Positions 49,847 through 58,706 of a stretch of DNA of 64,000 bases are shown piece by piece; within the stretch, counting starts at the first letter, position 1, and each line of letters begins with the position of its first letter. The notes below the pieces were generated by a model that made no database searches, had not been told where the DNA came from, and saw only the letters and a list, made by a program, of their open reading frames with translations. This DNA is from Candidatus Dormiibacterota bacterium (GTDB lineage: Bacteria; Chloroflexota; Dormibacteria; Dormibacterales; Dormibacteraceae). Where the stretch lies: assembly GCA_003139695.1 (NCBI GenBank), contig PLJM01000009.1, forward strand, positions 16,267-80,266, read 5' to 3'. The position numbers and the translations under genes are program-made.

Positions 49847-52199
49847 TACCGACCTCCAGCGTTCTTGGTGGCGGCTCGACCTTGATGCAGGTCGGGTAGG
49901 GGATTGAGGGAAAGCGCACCGGTCCGAAACGAGGCGCCTCTCCTTTCTCTTTGCGTCGCAGCGCTTCGACTATCTTCTCGGGCGTCACCGGCACCTCATC
50001 GATCCAGACGCCGAGTGCATCGAAGACCGCCGAGCTGACCGCGGGAATGACCGGAAGGAGCGGGCCCTGCCCCGCCTCCTTGGCACCGTAGGGTCCCTCA
50101 GGATCGACGGTCTCGACGATGAACGTCTCGACCTCTGGCATGTCCATGAATGTGGGCGACTTGTACTCCAGCATCGAGGGCCATTTGTGCAGGCCCTTGC
50201 GGAAGGCCTGCTCCTCCATCAGGGCCTCGCCAAGCCCCATGTAGACGCTGCCCTCGACCTGGCCCTCGACCAGCAGCGGGTTGATGGCGCGACCGACGTC
50301 GTGCGCGATCCACACCTTGTTGACCTTCACGATGCCGGTGCGCGGGTCCGCGTCAAGGTCGACGACGCAGGCCGAATAGCTGTAGGCGGGACTTGGTCCG
50401 ACGCCCGAGCCTTTGTACGGACCGGCGATCTTCGGCGGCGTGTAGCTGCCTGCGCTCGTTAGGGTCCCGAACCGAGCCTCGGCGAGGATGCTCGCCTCCT
50501 CGAAGCTCAAGTCGCCGATCCGGCCTGCTGCGACAGTCACTGTGTCACCGGGGCTGCCCGTCTTCGCGGCCACCGCTTCGACAAGCATGTCGCGCATCTT
50601 CCGAGCTGCCTGGAGGGCGGCATTGCCCGCCATGAACGTCACCCGCGATGAGTAGGAGCCCAGGTCGATCGGCGTGGTGTCGGTGTCGGCGGTGACGAGG
50701 CGTATGTCACGGGGTTGGAGGCCGAGCTCCTCGGCGACTATGGCGGCGAGGACGGAATCTGAGCCCTGGCCGATATCCATTGCGCCGCAGTAGGCGGTGA
50801 CGCCGCCGCGGTCGACCTTGATCTGCACCTCAGAGTGCGGCATGTCGTTCCAGTAGATGGCAGTGCCGGCGCCCGACATATAGCTCGAGATCGCGAAACC
50901 CATGCCGCGGCCGCGGCGTTTTTGGCGGGTGCGATATCCGGACGCGGTCAACACACGCTCCGTGCATTCGTCGAGACCACACGACGTTATGCGGAGCCAG
51001 TTGACCGTACGGGTCATCGGCTTGACGAAGTTGCGTTGCTTGAGGTCGACAGAGTCGATGCCGATGTCGTCCGCGATCTTTTCGAGATGCAGCTCCAGCG
51101 CGAAACGGGGTTGGGGAGTGCCATGGCCGCGCTTCGGCCCGCACGGCGGCTTGTTGGTGAAGACGCGGCAGCCTTCGAAGCGGTAGGCGGGGATGTCGTA
51201 GGTCACCGTCTGGAGGGCACCCGTATAAAAGGTCGAGGCCACGCCGTACGAGCCGTAGGCGCCGCCATCGAGTGCGGTCTTGAAGTGCATCGCCGTGATG
51301 TGTCCGTCCTTCGTCACGCCGGTCCGCACCCACATCAGCACGGGGTGTCGGCCTCGGTGCGCGTAGAAGACCTCTTCGCGGGTCAGCGTGCATTTGACCG
51401 GGCGGCCGGTGAGCATGGCCAGCTTGCAGACGATGATCTCGTGCGCGAAGGGGTCGGTCTTGCCGCCGAAGCCGCCACCGTGCGCCGCGCCGATGACGCG
51501 GATCCTGTTCATCGGAAGCTCGAGGACCTTGGCCAGGGCTCGATGTACGTAGTGGACGACCTGCGTCGAGGACCACAGGGTCACGCGGCCATCGACGAAG
51601 GTGGCGATGGCGCTGTGCTGCTCCATCGGCAGGTGCGTGTTGCCCTGGAAGAAGAAGACGTCTTCACGGACGTGGTCTGCGCGCTCGAAGCCCGCGTCGA
51701 CGTCGCCGAACTCGAGCGCGACCAGTTTGTGGATGTTGTTGGGACCGCCGTAGTCCTGGATGCGCTCGTCCTTGGTTTCCGCGAGGGCTTCGTCGATGGA
51801 CATCACGGGCTCGAGGACCTCGTACTCGACCGAGATCGCATCGCACGCCGCGGCGGCGATCTCCTCGTCGATGGCGGCCACGGCGGCGATCGGGTCGCCG
51901 ACGTACCGCACCTTCTCGTGCTCCAGGGCACGCTCGTCCTGCGTGACGGGGAGGATGCCGAACTTGATGGGAAGGTCGACGCCGGTAATCACCGCCTGCA
52001 CGCCGGGCATTCGGCGCGCCGCCGAGGTGTCGACCGACAGGATGCGCGCATGTGGGTGGGGGCTGCGCAGGATGCGGCAGTGGAGGGTGCGGGCGGGGAG
52101 CATGTCGTCGGCGTAGACGGCGCGGCCGGTCACCTTGGAGACGGCGTCGGGCTTGGGGAAGGGCTTGCCGATGACCGAGAAGCCGTTTTGGGCGGTCAT
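49824..52199 (-). CDS. hcrA: 4-hydroxybenzoyl-CoA reductase alpha-like molybdopterin subunit
   Basis: A 791-residue Moco-binding subunit. The N-terminal ald/xan dehydrogenase hammerhead begins KVTGRAVYADDMLPARTLHC. The Moco domain holds AAHGGGFGGKTDPFAHEI, NKPPCGPKRGHGTPQPRFAL, GAMDIGQGSDSVLAAIVAEE and, near the C terminus, YGAKEAGQGPLLPVIPAV with the catalytic Glu. The G-PKRGHGTPQPRFALE block favours HcrA over aldehyde oxidase or CO dehydrogenase. ATG at 52199 is used because codons further upstream translate the dispersed repeats. Neighbours supply the 2Fe-2S and FAD subunits. Confidence 0.88.
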   Translation of the reverse strand: MTAQNGFSVIGKPFPKPDAVSKVTGRAVYADDMLPARTLHCRILRSPHPHARILSVDTSAARRMPGVQAVITGVDLPIKFGILPVTQDERALEHEKVRYVGDPIAAVAAIDEEIAAAACDAISVEYEVLEPVMSIDEALAETKDERIQDYGGPNNIHKLVALEFGDVDAGFERADHVREDVFFFQGNTHLPMEQHSAIATFVDGRVTLWSSTQVVHYVHRALAKVLELPMNRIRVIGAAHGGGFGGKTDPFAHEIIVCKLAMLTGRPVKCTLTREEVFYAHRGRHPVLMWVRTGVTKDGHITAMHFKTALDGGAYGSYGVASTFYTGALQTVTYDIPAYRFEGCRVFTNKPPCGPKRGHGTPQPRFALELHLEKIADDIGIDSVDLKQRNFVKPMTRTVNWLRITSCGLDECTERVLTASGYRTRQKRRGRGMGFAISSYMSGAGTAIYWNDMPHSEVQIKVDRGGVTAYCGAMDIGQGSDSVLAAIVAEELGLQPRDIRLVTADTDTTPIDLGSYSSRVTFMAGNAALQAARKMRDMLVEAVAAKTGSPGDTVTVAAGRIGDLSFEEASILAEARFGTLTSAGSYTPPKIAGPYKGSGVGPSPAYSYSACVVDLDADPRTGIVKVNKVWIAHDVGRAINPLLVEGQVEGSVYMGLGEALMEEQAFRKGLHKWPSMLEYKSPTFMDMPEVETFIVETVDPEGPYGAKEAGQGPLLPVIPAVSSAVFDALGVWIDEVPVTPEKIVEALRRKEKGEAPRFGPVRFPSIPYPTCIKVEPPPRTLEVGSASAASI

Positions 52200-52203
52200 T
52201 GCT

Positions 52204-52854
52204 TTACTGAACGTCCCCATCGGCCCTTCGGGCCACTTCCCCGGCCAGCGGGGAAGATCGCCTTGATTGACTCCGGCGGGCTTCGCCCGCCACCTCCCCG
52301 GCGAGCGGGGAGGATCGCCTTGATTGATTCCGGCGGGTTTCGCCCGCCACTTCCCCGGCGAGCGGGGATGATCGCCTTGTTCGATCTGACGCCAGTTCCA
52401 CCGCGTCCAGGATTTTTGAGTAGCCCGTGCAGCGGCACAGGTTGCCCGCGAGGGCTTCGCGGATCTCATCCCTAGATGGCGCGCCGTTGGATTCGAGCAG
52501 CGACTTCGCCGCCAGCAAGATGCCCGGCGAGCAGTAGCCGCACTGCGCGGCGCCGAGCTCGACGAACGCTTGCTGCAATGGGTGCAGATCCGATCCGTTC
52601 GCCATGCCTTCAATCGTCGTGATCGCCCTGCCCTCGATCTGAACCGGCAGCACCAGGCAGCTCAGCTCCGGCTTGCCGTCGACCAGCACCGTGCACGTGC
52701 CGCACTCGCCCAGCTCGCATCCGTGCTTGGTGCCCGTAAGCTGCATGTCCTCGCGGAGTACCTCGAGCAGCGTCTTGTGGACGGGGATCAGGAGCTCGGC
52801 GCGCTCGCCGTTGACATTGAGTACCACGACCTGGCGGTCGACGTCGCGCGCCAT
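52204..52854 (-). CDS. hcrC: 2Fe-2S subunit (HcrC-like) with a repeat-encoded C-terminal tail
   Basis: A 216-residue subunit. The N-terminal plant-type ferredoxin domain has GCELGECGTCTVLVDG with the distal Cys in LSCLVLP, and the second cluster has AAQCGYCSPGILLAA and AGNLCRCTGYSKI. The normal protein would end at about residue 160 (ILDAVELAS); the last ~55 residues are three translations of the dispersed repeat (SSPLAGEVAGE-type units). ATG at 52854 precedes the first strand. First of the order C-A-B. Electron transfer to the FAD and Moco subunits. Confidence 0.9.
   Translation of the reverse strand: MARDVDRQVVVLNVNGERAELLIPVHKTLLEVLREDMQLTGTKHGCELGECGTCTVLVDGKPELSCLVLPVQIEGRAITTIEGMANGSDLHPLQQAFVELGAAQCGYCSPGILLAAKSLLESNGAPSRDEIREALAGNLCRCTGYSKILDAVELASDRTRRSSPLAGEVAGETRRNQSRRSSPLAGEVAGEARRSQSRRSSPLAGEVARRADGDVQ
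52213..52373 (+). repeat. Three tandem copies of the dispersed repeat inside the hcrC frame
   Basis: Copies at 52213-52258, 52271-52315 and 52329-52373, spaced by 58 bases, with small stem changes (CTTCCCCG-GCCAG and CCTCCCCG-GCGAG variants). The spacing is not a multiple of 3 with 52213-52271 (58 bases), yet stops are avoided in the hcrC frame. Confidence 0.88.
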
Positions 52855-52862
52855 CTCGTCCC

Positions 52863-53630
52863 TCACGATGCGGCGAGCATAGCTTTCAGTACAGACGCAC
52901 ATGCCCAGAGGTCGGGCGCGACTGCGTGAGCGCGGCTGGACACGGGGGTCGGGTCGTCGGGGTGCACCAGGATCGCGCGCATGCCCAACGCGAGAGCCGG
53001 CTCGATGTCGTTCGTCTCCTTGTTGCCGATCACGACACACCGATCAGCCGGCGCACCGCCCGCCCTCATTGCCATCTCGAAGACAGCGGGGTGTGGCTTG
53101 AGGTGGCCCGCGTCAACCGAGGTGACTATCGCGTCAACGTGGTCGGCCATGCCGAGGAGGCGGAAGTCCTCCCAGTAGCTCTGGGCATCGCGCCAGTACG
53201 TGTTGCTTGCAATCACATTGCGCAGGCCGAGCGCGTGGATGTTCGCCAGCAACTCGACGGCGCCAGGCAGCGGCTTGAGCCGGTCGGCGACCGGCAGCGC
53301 CATGGCTCGCCGGATCCTCCCGACCGTCTCAGCGTCAGACGGCAGGCCCTGGCGAGAGAGCGAGGTGGCGACAATGACCTCGGCCGGTGGAATCTTCACC
53401 GTGTGCTCCGTGTTGACGCTCCGCGCCGCGTCGCCGATGCGGCTGCTCTGGATGAGATCGGCGACCAGCGCTTCGACCGCGGCCGGGGTCAAATTACGCA
53501 TGGCACTTGCAACCCGGCGGTGCCGTCCGTCGCCATCCGTCTGGCGCAGCGGCCACGAGTTCGGCCAGAGCGTGCCGCCGACATCGATGAGCGCCACTTC
53601 AAGAGGAAGGTTCACGCGAGTCCCTATCAT
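52863..53630 (-). CDS. HAD-like hydrolase
   Basis: A 255-residue haloacid-dehalogenase-superfamily protein. Motif I is LIDVGGTLWPN, in which the second Asp of DxD is Gly, as in some HDHD3-like members. The C1 cap spans about 20-115. Motif II NVIASNTYW (Ser/Asn) and motif III Lys in GHLKPHPAVF are present, and motif IV is VVIGNKETNDIEPALALGM. Phosphatase or phosphonatase-like activity is possible, substrate unknown. Start ATG at 53630 is 7 bases from the divergent aroC start. Confidence 0.82.
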   Translation of the reverse strand: MIGTRVNLPLEVALIDVGGTLWPNSWPLRQTDGDGRHRRVASAMRNLTPAAVEALVADLIQSSRIGDAARSVNTEHTVKIPPAEVIVATSLSRQGLPSDAETVGRIRRAMALPVADRLKPLPGAVELLANIHALGLRNVIASNTYWRDAQSYWEDFRLLGMADHVDAIVTSVDAGHLKPHPAVFEMAMRAGGAPADRCVVIGNKETNDIEPALALGMRAILVHPDDPTPVSSRAHAVAPDLWACASVLKAMLAAS

Positions 53631-53637
53631 CGCCTCA

Positions 53638-54792
53638 ATGCTGCGGTACTTGACGGCGGGGGAGTCGCATGGTCCCCAGCTGACTGTGATCATCGAAGGA
53701 CTGCCATCGGGATTGGAGATCTCGGAGGACGACCTGCGCCGCGACCTCGCGCGCCGGCAGGGCGGCCACGGGCGAGGCGGCCGCCAGAAGATCGAGACCG
53801 ACTTCGCCCGCATCGTCAGCGGCGTCCGCGGCGGTTTCACCATCGGCAGCCCGGTGACGCTGGTGCTCGAGAACAAGGACCACGCGAACTGGACCGCCGA
53901 GATGACCGCCTCCAAGGAGGGTTTTGCCCCCAAGCCGGTGACCAAGCTACGCCCCGGGCACGCGGACCTGGCAGGCGCGCTCAAGTACGGCCACACGGAC
54001 ATCCGCAACGTCCTCGAACGCTCCTCGGCGCGCGAGACGGCGACGCGCGTCGCCGCCGGCGGGGTGGCCCGCAAGCTGCTCGGCCATTTCGGGATCGAGA
54101 TCCTGAGCTTTACGCAGTCGATCGGCACTGTCGACATCGGCTACGACGGCGTCAATCCCGTCACCGTCACCGTGGAGGAGATCGAGGCTTCACCCGTCCG
54201 CTGCCCGGACCCCGAGGCCTCGAAGCGGATGGTCGCCGACATCGACGAGGTGGGTGAGAAGGGCGACACGTTGGGCGGAACGTTCCGGATCATCGCGCGC
54301 GGCGTGCCGCTGGGACTCGGCAGCTACGTGCACTGGGACCGCAAGCTGGACGGCCGCCTCGCGCAGGCGGTCCTGTCGATCAATGCGATCAAGGCGGTCG
54401 AGTTCGGCGCCGGTTTCGAGGGCGCGGCTCGACGGGGCTCGCAGTTCCACGACGAGATCGACTACCAGGACGGCAGGTTCACGCACCGCACCAACAGGGC
54501 AGGGGGGATCACGGGCGGGGTCAGCAACGGCGAACCCATCGATCTGCGCGTGGCGATCAAGCCGATCTCAACTATGAAAACACCGCTGCCCTCGATCGAC
54601 CTGAACACCAAGGAAAAGGTGCAGGCGCACTACGAGCGGAGCGATGTGTGCGTGGTCCCGGCGGCCGGCGTGATCGGGGAAGCGGTGGTGGCGCTCACGC
54701 TTGCCGATGCGTTTCTCGAGAAGTTCGGCGGCGACTCGATGCCGGAGCTCGAGCGCAACCACCGGGGCTACATCGACTCGCTCGCTCGCTGA
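53638..54792 (+). CDS. aroC: Chorismate synthase
   Basis: A 384-residue FMN-dependent enzyme converting EPSP to chorismate. Visible signatures are LRYLTAGESHGPQL at the N terminus, RRQGGHGRGGRQKIE, LRPGHADLAGALKYGH, ERSSARETATRVAAGG (signature 2), and GGITGGVSNGEPI. Complete, at the usual length. It starts 7 bases from the divergent HAD gene, so the promoters must lie within the neighbouring coding sequences. Confidence 0.97.
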   Translation: MLRYLTAGESHGPQLTVIIEGLPSGLEISEDDLRRDLARRQGGHGRGGRQKIETDFARIVSGVRGGFTIGSPVTLVLENKDHANWTAEMTASKEGFAPKPVTKLRPGHADLAGALKYGHTDIRNVLERSSARETATRVAAGGVARKLLGHFGIEILSFTQSIGTVDIGYDGVNPVTVTVEEIEASPVRCPDPEASKRMVADIDEVGEKGDTLGGTFRIIARGVPLGLGSYVHWDRKLDGRLAQAVLSINAIKAVEFGAGFEGAARRGSQFHDEIDYQDGRFTHRTNRAGGITGGVSNGEPIDLRVAIKPISTMKTPLPSIDLNTKEKVQAHYERSDVCVVPAAGVIGEAVVALTLADAFLEKFGGDSMPELERNHRGYIDSLAR

Positions 54793-54800
54793 ACCAGCCG

Positions 54801-55220
54801 TCAACTCGGCGGAGCCATCGCAGCCCGTGTCGGGTTGATGATCACCGAGCCGCCTGAGCAGATCCATACCTCTCCTGAACCCCCGCCCGGTGGGAACGCG
54901 GCAATGACAAGGGACGTGGCCGCGCCGGGTGGTGTCACCTTGAACTGCGCGGGTTTCACGCACTGGGCGGCGCTGTCGCCCCAGATGATCGGGATGTAGG
55001 CGTGGCCTGCCACCGGATGATCTGGTGTTATCGCCGCGGTGCCGGCAGGCAGTCCCACAATGGCCGCGGCTGGCGCCGTGCCGAAGTATGTTTCGGTGGA
55101 CCAACTGACTCGCGCCGACAACGGGCGTCCCCGAGCGTCGAGCAACTGCAAGCCCGCATATCCGTATAGGTCGCAGTCGCGGCTCGATTTGTTTCTGACC
55201 TCGACGATGCACGCAGCCGG
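54801..55220 (-). pseudogene. DUF4232-like remnant
   Basis: The frame between the stop at about 55221 and 54801 reads CIVEVRNKSSRDCDLYGYAG, then LQLLDARGRPLSARVSW, CVKPAQFKVTPPG and GSGEVWICSGGSVII, a good DUF4232-type (secreted beta-sandwich) domain with its cysteine pairs. It has no start codon or signal peptide in that frame; upstream bases continue the family-like reading only in another frame. It looks like a gene that lost its 5' end by frameshift. 54793-55449 otherwise shows a small hairpin at 55357-55374. Confidence 0.5.
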
Positions 55221-55449
55221 CGCTGAAGGTTATTACCGATATGTCTTTCGCTAGCTGGGGGAGACCCATAGGTGGACTGCGAGCCCGAGTCCGGCCCCCC
55301 GCCGCTCGCGAATCGCGTGTCTTTAGATATGGGGAGACGGTAGGCTGCGGCACCAGAGCCCCTCGTTCGGGGCTGGGTCTGGAAACCCGCTCAGCGTACC
55401 TCGGAGGTAAACGAGTGGCTCGAGGGGCGCCGGACGTACCATCCAGAGG

Positions 55450-56121
55450 ATGCACCCGATCGGCGGGGACCGCTGGGGATGGAGCTTGACCGGCAGCCGG
55501 TCGGTTGACTTCTGCGTGTGGGTGCTCCTGCACGATGGTCTGCGTGTGCGTCCCTTCGATATCCATCCCAACGGAGACGAGCGGCTGCGCCAGCTGGACA
55601 TGGACGCGGCCAGCTGGGCACGGTGGTTCGAAACCGTCGTCAACCGAGACGTGGAGGACCAGGAACGCCTTCGCGTCGGAGGCGACTTTGAACCAATGCT
55701 GGTCTATGAGTCCGATCCACCGACGATTGCAGAGCAGCTCCAGATGAAGGAAGCTCTCCGGGCTAACACGCCTCCAGCACTCTGGACGGAGAGCGCGCAA
55801 GTCGGTGAGTTGTTGGATGGCCTCTGGGACGACTACAGCAGCCGGCCCGTCCTGCGGCGAAATCGCCGCGCCAGATGGGATCGCGATGGCGAGGTGCCGG
55901 GTACGGCACAACAGCACATGGAGCTCTATAGCTCGCTGCATGAGCTAGGGTCTGACTTGCCCAGCCTGCACTGCTACCCGGTCGCCTACCCCGCTCTAGT
56001 CGTCCGCGAGGTCGCTCCGATGGCCTTGGTATTGACATCTCTCAGGCAGTGGACATGGGAGCGATACCGCGATGCGCTACTTACTGGGGTGGCGAGCCTC
56101 GCCGGAGAGACGAGACCGTAG
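55450..56121 (+). CDS. Conserved hypothetical protein
   Basis: A 223-residue cytosolic protein without signal or membrane segment. It opens GWSLTGSRSVDFCVWVLLHD, continues LRVRPFDIHPNGDERLRQL and MDAASWARWFETVV, patterns I associate with a group of uncharacterised Chloroflexi/Actinobacteria proteins (GLxVPPFDxHPxGDxxL). The second half (about 95-223) is helical with no recognisable motif. The start is the ATG before GWSL. Function unknown. Confidence 0.65.
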   Translation: MHPIGGDRWGWSLTGSRSVDFCVWVLLHDGLRVRPFDIHPNGDERLRQLDMDAASWARWFETVVNRDVEDQERLRVGGDFEPMLVYESDPPTIAEQLQMKEALRANTPPALWTESAQVGELLDGLWDDYSSRPVLRRNRRARWDRDGEVPGTAQQHMELYSSLHELGSDLPSLHCYPVAYPALVVREVAPMALVLTSLRQWTWERYRDALLTGVASLAGETRP

Positions 56122-56612
56122 TTCTCGTCGGCGCCGGCGCGCTGGTGGCGTCAATGACGTTCGGCACAGCCTCGCTCGGACGGCCGACCGAGCGCTATGG
56201 CCGACACATGAAGCGCGTGCGCGCATGGTGCGCGACGCGCTGATCGAAGCTGAGTCACAGTCCACGCCACCCAGGGTCGTGCGTGACGAGGGAGGCAACT
56301 TCCCGCCCCAAGAGGCGAGCTAAGGGGACGGAATTGGCCGGCACTCGGTCAAGTTTCGCCGTCATTTGAGTTCAGCGGGGTCGTATATCCAGTCGGAGGC
56401 ACATCAAGACATCGCCTTCCACCTCCAGCCCCGGGGCCGAGGCCAGCGCCCGCGGCTCGCGCATCTCCCGGTTTTAGGTCGAACCGGGGAGGAGGGGCGC
56501 ACGACCATCTCGACGCGATGAACACCGGGCACCCGGCTCTGGCCGAGTCGTGCCGCTCTAGGAAGGCTCGGCTTCGTGAGTTGAGACGAAAGCTGTGGCC
56601 GGCCTCGGGTCG

Positions 56613-56638
56613 AATGATTCGTTTTTGGCCGAATCATT
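56613..56638. repeat. Intergenic inverted repeat
   Basis: AATGATTCG and CGAATCATT pair perfectly around an 8-base loop starting TTTTT. It lies in the 56122-56865 gap, where I see no convincing protein. Confidence 0.6.
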
Positions 56639-56711
56639 TGTTATCAATTGGGCCCATCGAGACATCCCCAAGTTCAAATCCCGTTGCCCTAATGCTGCGC
56701 GACCCATCGCG

Positions 56712-56758
56712 CCCCAACATCTGGGATCGGACCCGGTTCGATCGCCTAGATGTTGGGG
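56712..56758. repeat. Intergenic 11-bp inverted repeat with inner stem
   Basis: CCCCAACATCT (56712-56722) and AGATGTTGGGG (56748-56758) are perfect complements 25 bases apart, and inside them GATCG/CGATC (56725-56729, 56739-56743) can also pair, giving a 47-base cruciform. With the hairpin at 56613 it may mark a small RNA or an element end. Confidence 0.6.
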
Positions 56759-56865
56759 TGACTGCGATCAACTTTTGGTCGGCCTCTCTGGATGAAATTA
56801 GAACTCGGCTACTCCAAGGAAGCGTCCAGGTGGCGCCGAGGCAGCGAGGATCGCCGGCGGTCGGG

Positions 56866-57723
56866 TCATGACGCGACGACGGCCTCGCCGACGCGGATGG
56901 TGCCGGTGGTCAGAGGCGCGAGTCGGATACCAAACCACGTCTTGCCTTCGCGGCGCCGGCGTCTGGCCAGGGTACGGATCGGCTCCTTGCCGCCTTCAAG
57001 GGTGACCGGATCGATCGTGGTCATGACGCATCGGTCGCAGATCATCGTCTTGCGGAATTCGAGGTCACCGATCCTGATCCGCGTCCATGCCTCCTCCTCA
57101 AACGCCATCCCGCCGTCGATGACCACATTGGGCCGAAATCGAATGATGCTTAGCGGCAAGTTGGGCAGTGTGTCGGCGCTGATGTCGGAGCGATCCAGAT
57201 CGGGCACATCGTCCAGGTTGGCGTCGGCAGCGATCCATGCGTTCAACTGAGCCATCGAGGCCTCGCTTACGAGCAGCAGAGGCCCCGCGTCGGCCAGCGA
57301 AAGGGTGTCGCCAGGCTTGCCGCCGTGCTGTTCGGCAATGCTGCGCGCGGTCGGGTCCCCCTGCCAGACAAGGCGTACGGGCCGGCCCACCCGCTGCGTC
57401 AGCCAGCGATTGGTTTCCTCGGAGGCCGGCCGAGCCTGGCCTTGACGGGAATGACTCACCGAAATCGGAGCCGCATAGTGCGGAGCATCGACGAGCGTCG
57501 CCGTGCCGGCGCGATCGAGGATGCGAACTCCGCTCGAGCCGACCGGCTCGGCGCGCATCCCCAGCAGCCCATACATCTCACGAGCCGTGATCTTTGTTCC
57601 GGCATCATCCACCACGCCCCACCGCTTGTCTCCAGCGATGCCCCACGGCTCGATCTCCGCCGTTTCCACATCGACACCGGCCATTGACTTGACGGCGTAG
57701 ATACGAAGCGAGGTCACCTGCAC
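56866..57723 (-). CDS. MOSC domain protein (mARC/YcbX-like)
   Basis: A 285-residue protein with a MOSC_N beta-barrel (about 1-115; VTSLRIYAVKSMAGVDVETA, PWGIAGDKRWGVVDD) and a MOSC domain (about 130-285; LPLSIIRFRPNVVIDG, then CDRCVMTTIDPVTLEGGKEP). The Cys of DRCVMTTID is the molybdenum ligand in mARC/YcbX proteins, which reduce N-hydroxylated compounds. It would draw on the Moco pathway (moaA at 40.8 kb). Full length, strong match. Confidence 0.9.
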   Translation of the reverse strand: MQVTSLRIYAVKSMAGVDVETAEIEPWGIAGDKRWGVVDDAGTKITAREMYGLLGMRAEPVGSSGVRILDRAGTATLVDAPHYAAPISVSHSRQGQARPASEETNRWLTQRVGRPVRLVWQGDPTARSIAEQHGGKPGDTLSLADAGPLLLVSEASMAQLNAWIAADANLDDVPDLDRSDISADTLPNLPLSIIRFRPNVVIDGGMAFEEEAWTRIRIGDLEFRKTMICDRCVMTTIDPVTLEGGKEPIRTLARRRRREGKTWFGIRLAPLTTGTIRVGEAVVAS

Positions 57724-57999
57724 AGCTCGTACACCTCCACTTCGGCTACTTTGAACGTTAGCCAGACCTCGGAACCGGACGCGACTCCTGGGTAGGCAAC
57801 GGCGGCTGAGTCCATCGGGTCAAGGCTGCCGACTCCCGGACGATCAACTGGTCGAGTTCACGCGCCGCGCCAGCTGATTCGAGGACCTGGATAAATCTGT
57901 CTTCGGTGTCTTGAGACAGGACAAAAGTCGACCAATTCTTCGCCCACGGCGTGAGAGTCGGGAGGGGCGCGGACCGGCCGCGCCCCCGTCGGCTCCTTG

Positions 58000-58566
58000 T
58001 CAGAGGACTTCGAGGTTGGTGTGGACGGGCACCGGGTTGGCCAGGATGTCGCGAACCGGCGACGTGTCCTGCACGTACTGGCAGAGCTCTTCCAGCTGCT
58101 CTCGAGTAGCATTCGGTGACTTCACTCGGCTGCGGACCCTGATCTCGGTAAAGCCCGGGCGGCCCTTGCCGAGGCCCAGGAAGGCGTGCAGGTCGATGTC
58201 ACCCTCCACTTCGTACGACAGTTCGGCGATCTCGTAGCCTTTGGCCGCGGCATTCGCGACATAGCCGACCGCGTAGCAGAACCCGAGCGCCGCCAAGCAG
58301 AGCTCGACCGCATTCGGTCCTAGATTGTTGCCGAGCAGGACAGGCGGCTCGTCGCCCTGCAGCTTGAACTGGCCTTCGCGGCGCGACCCGTCCGCCTTGC
58401 CGGCGTGGGTGAAGGGTCCGATTTCGGCCACCGAATGGGTGCCTTCCTGCCACAGGGTCGTGGCCTTGAAAGTCATTTTCGCGACCGAGGCGTTCTCCTG
58501 GATCGCTCCGATCGTCGCCACCAGCTGGTCCACGTTGATCCCGTTACGTATCGCTACCGTCGCCAT
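58000..58566 (-). CDS. OsmC family protein, ECF-regulon member
   Basis: A 188-residue OsmC-fold protein. Core: LLGNNLGPNAVELCLAALGF followed by CYAVGYVANAAAKGYEI, in which the buried Cys of the helix is present, then SYEVEGDIDLHAFLGLG and LEELCQYVQDTSPVRDIL with the C-terminal Cys. Peroxide or persulfide chemistry is the usual role. ATG at 58566 chosen. A promoter of the GCAAT-N18-CGTCTC type lies 64 bases upstream, shared with the sigma-factor operon and the Cys-rich operon. Confidence 0.87.
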   Translation of the reverse strand: MATVAIRNGINVDQLVATIGAIQENASVAKMTFKATTLWQEGTHSVAEIGPFTHAGKADGSRREGQFKLQGDEPPVLLGNNLGPNAVELCLAALGFCYAVGYVANAAAKGYEIAELSYEVEGDIDLHAFLGLGKGRPGFTEIRVRSRVKSPNATREQLEELCQYVQDTSPVRDILANPVPVHTNLEVL

Positions 58567-58629
58567 CTTCCAGACCTCCACTTGTTAACGGCTCAATGAA
58601 GCCTCTTGTTGTGAGCCTCTTGTAAGTAA

Positions 58630-58658
58630 GAGACGCCGGCGACGAGCTCAGTGATTGC
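58630..58658 (-). promoter_or_regulatory. Predicted ECF promoter of the OsmC gene
   Basis: On the minus strand GCAAT (58658-58654), 18 bases, then CGTCTC (58635-58630). Identical boxes with 17-18-base spacers occur upstream of the sigma gene and of the Cys-rich gene at 60496. Confidence 0.65.
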
Positions 58659-58706
58659 CGTGCAATAAGTGGGTGAGTAGGACCGTCTCGAGGCGCCAAA
58701 CGCTGT

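Noticed and set aside
52200..52613. Long N-terminal extension of the HcrA-like subunit
   Set aside because: It overlaps hcrC and translates the repeats; the ATG at 52199 gives the normal N terminus.
56072..56323. Open frame of 83 codons after the 55450 gene
   Set aside because: Arg-rich composition typical of a shadow frame in GC-rich DNA; overlaps the end of the real gene and has no ribosome site.
56664..56686. tRNA 3'-end-like sequence GTTCAAATCCCGTTGCC
   Set aside because: The bases flanking the loop do not pair as a T-stem and no other tRNA arm is present.
56518..56871. Open frame of 117 codons in the 56-kb gap
   Set aside because: No protein-like pattern; it runs through both inverted repeats and overlaps the convergent MOSC gene.
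57724..57999. Small minus-strand frames between the MOSC and OsmC genes
   Set aside because: No start signal, no protein-like composition; nothing supported in this 276-base gap.
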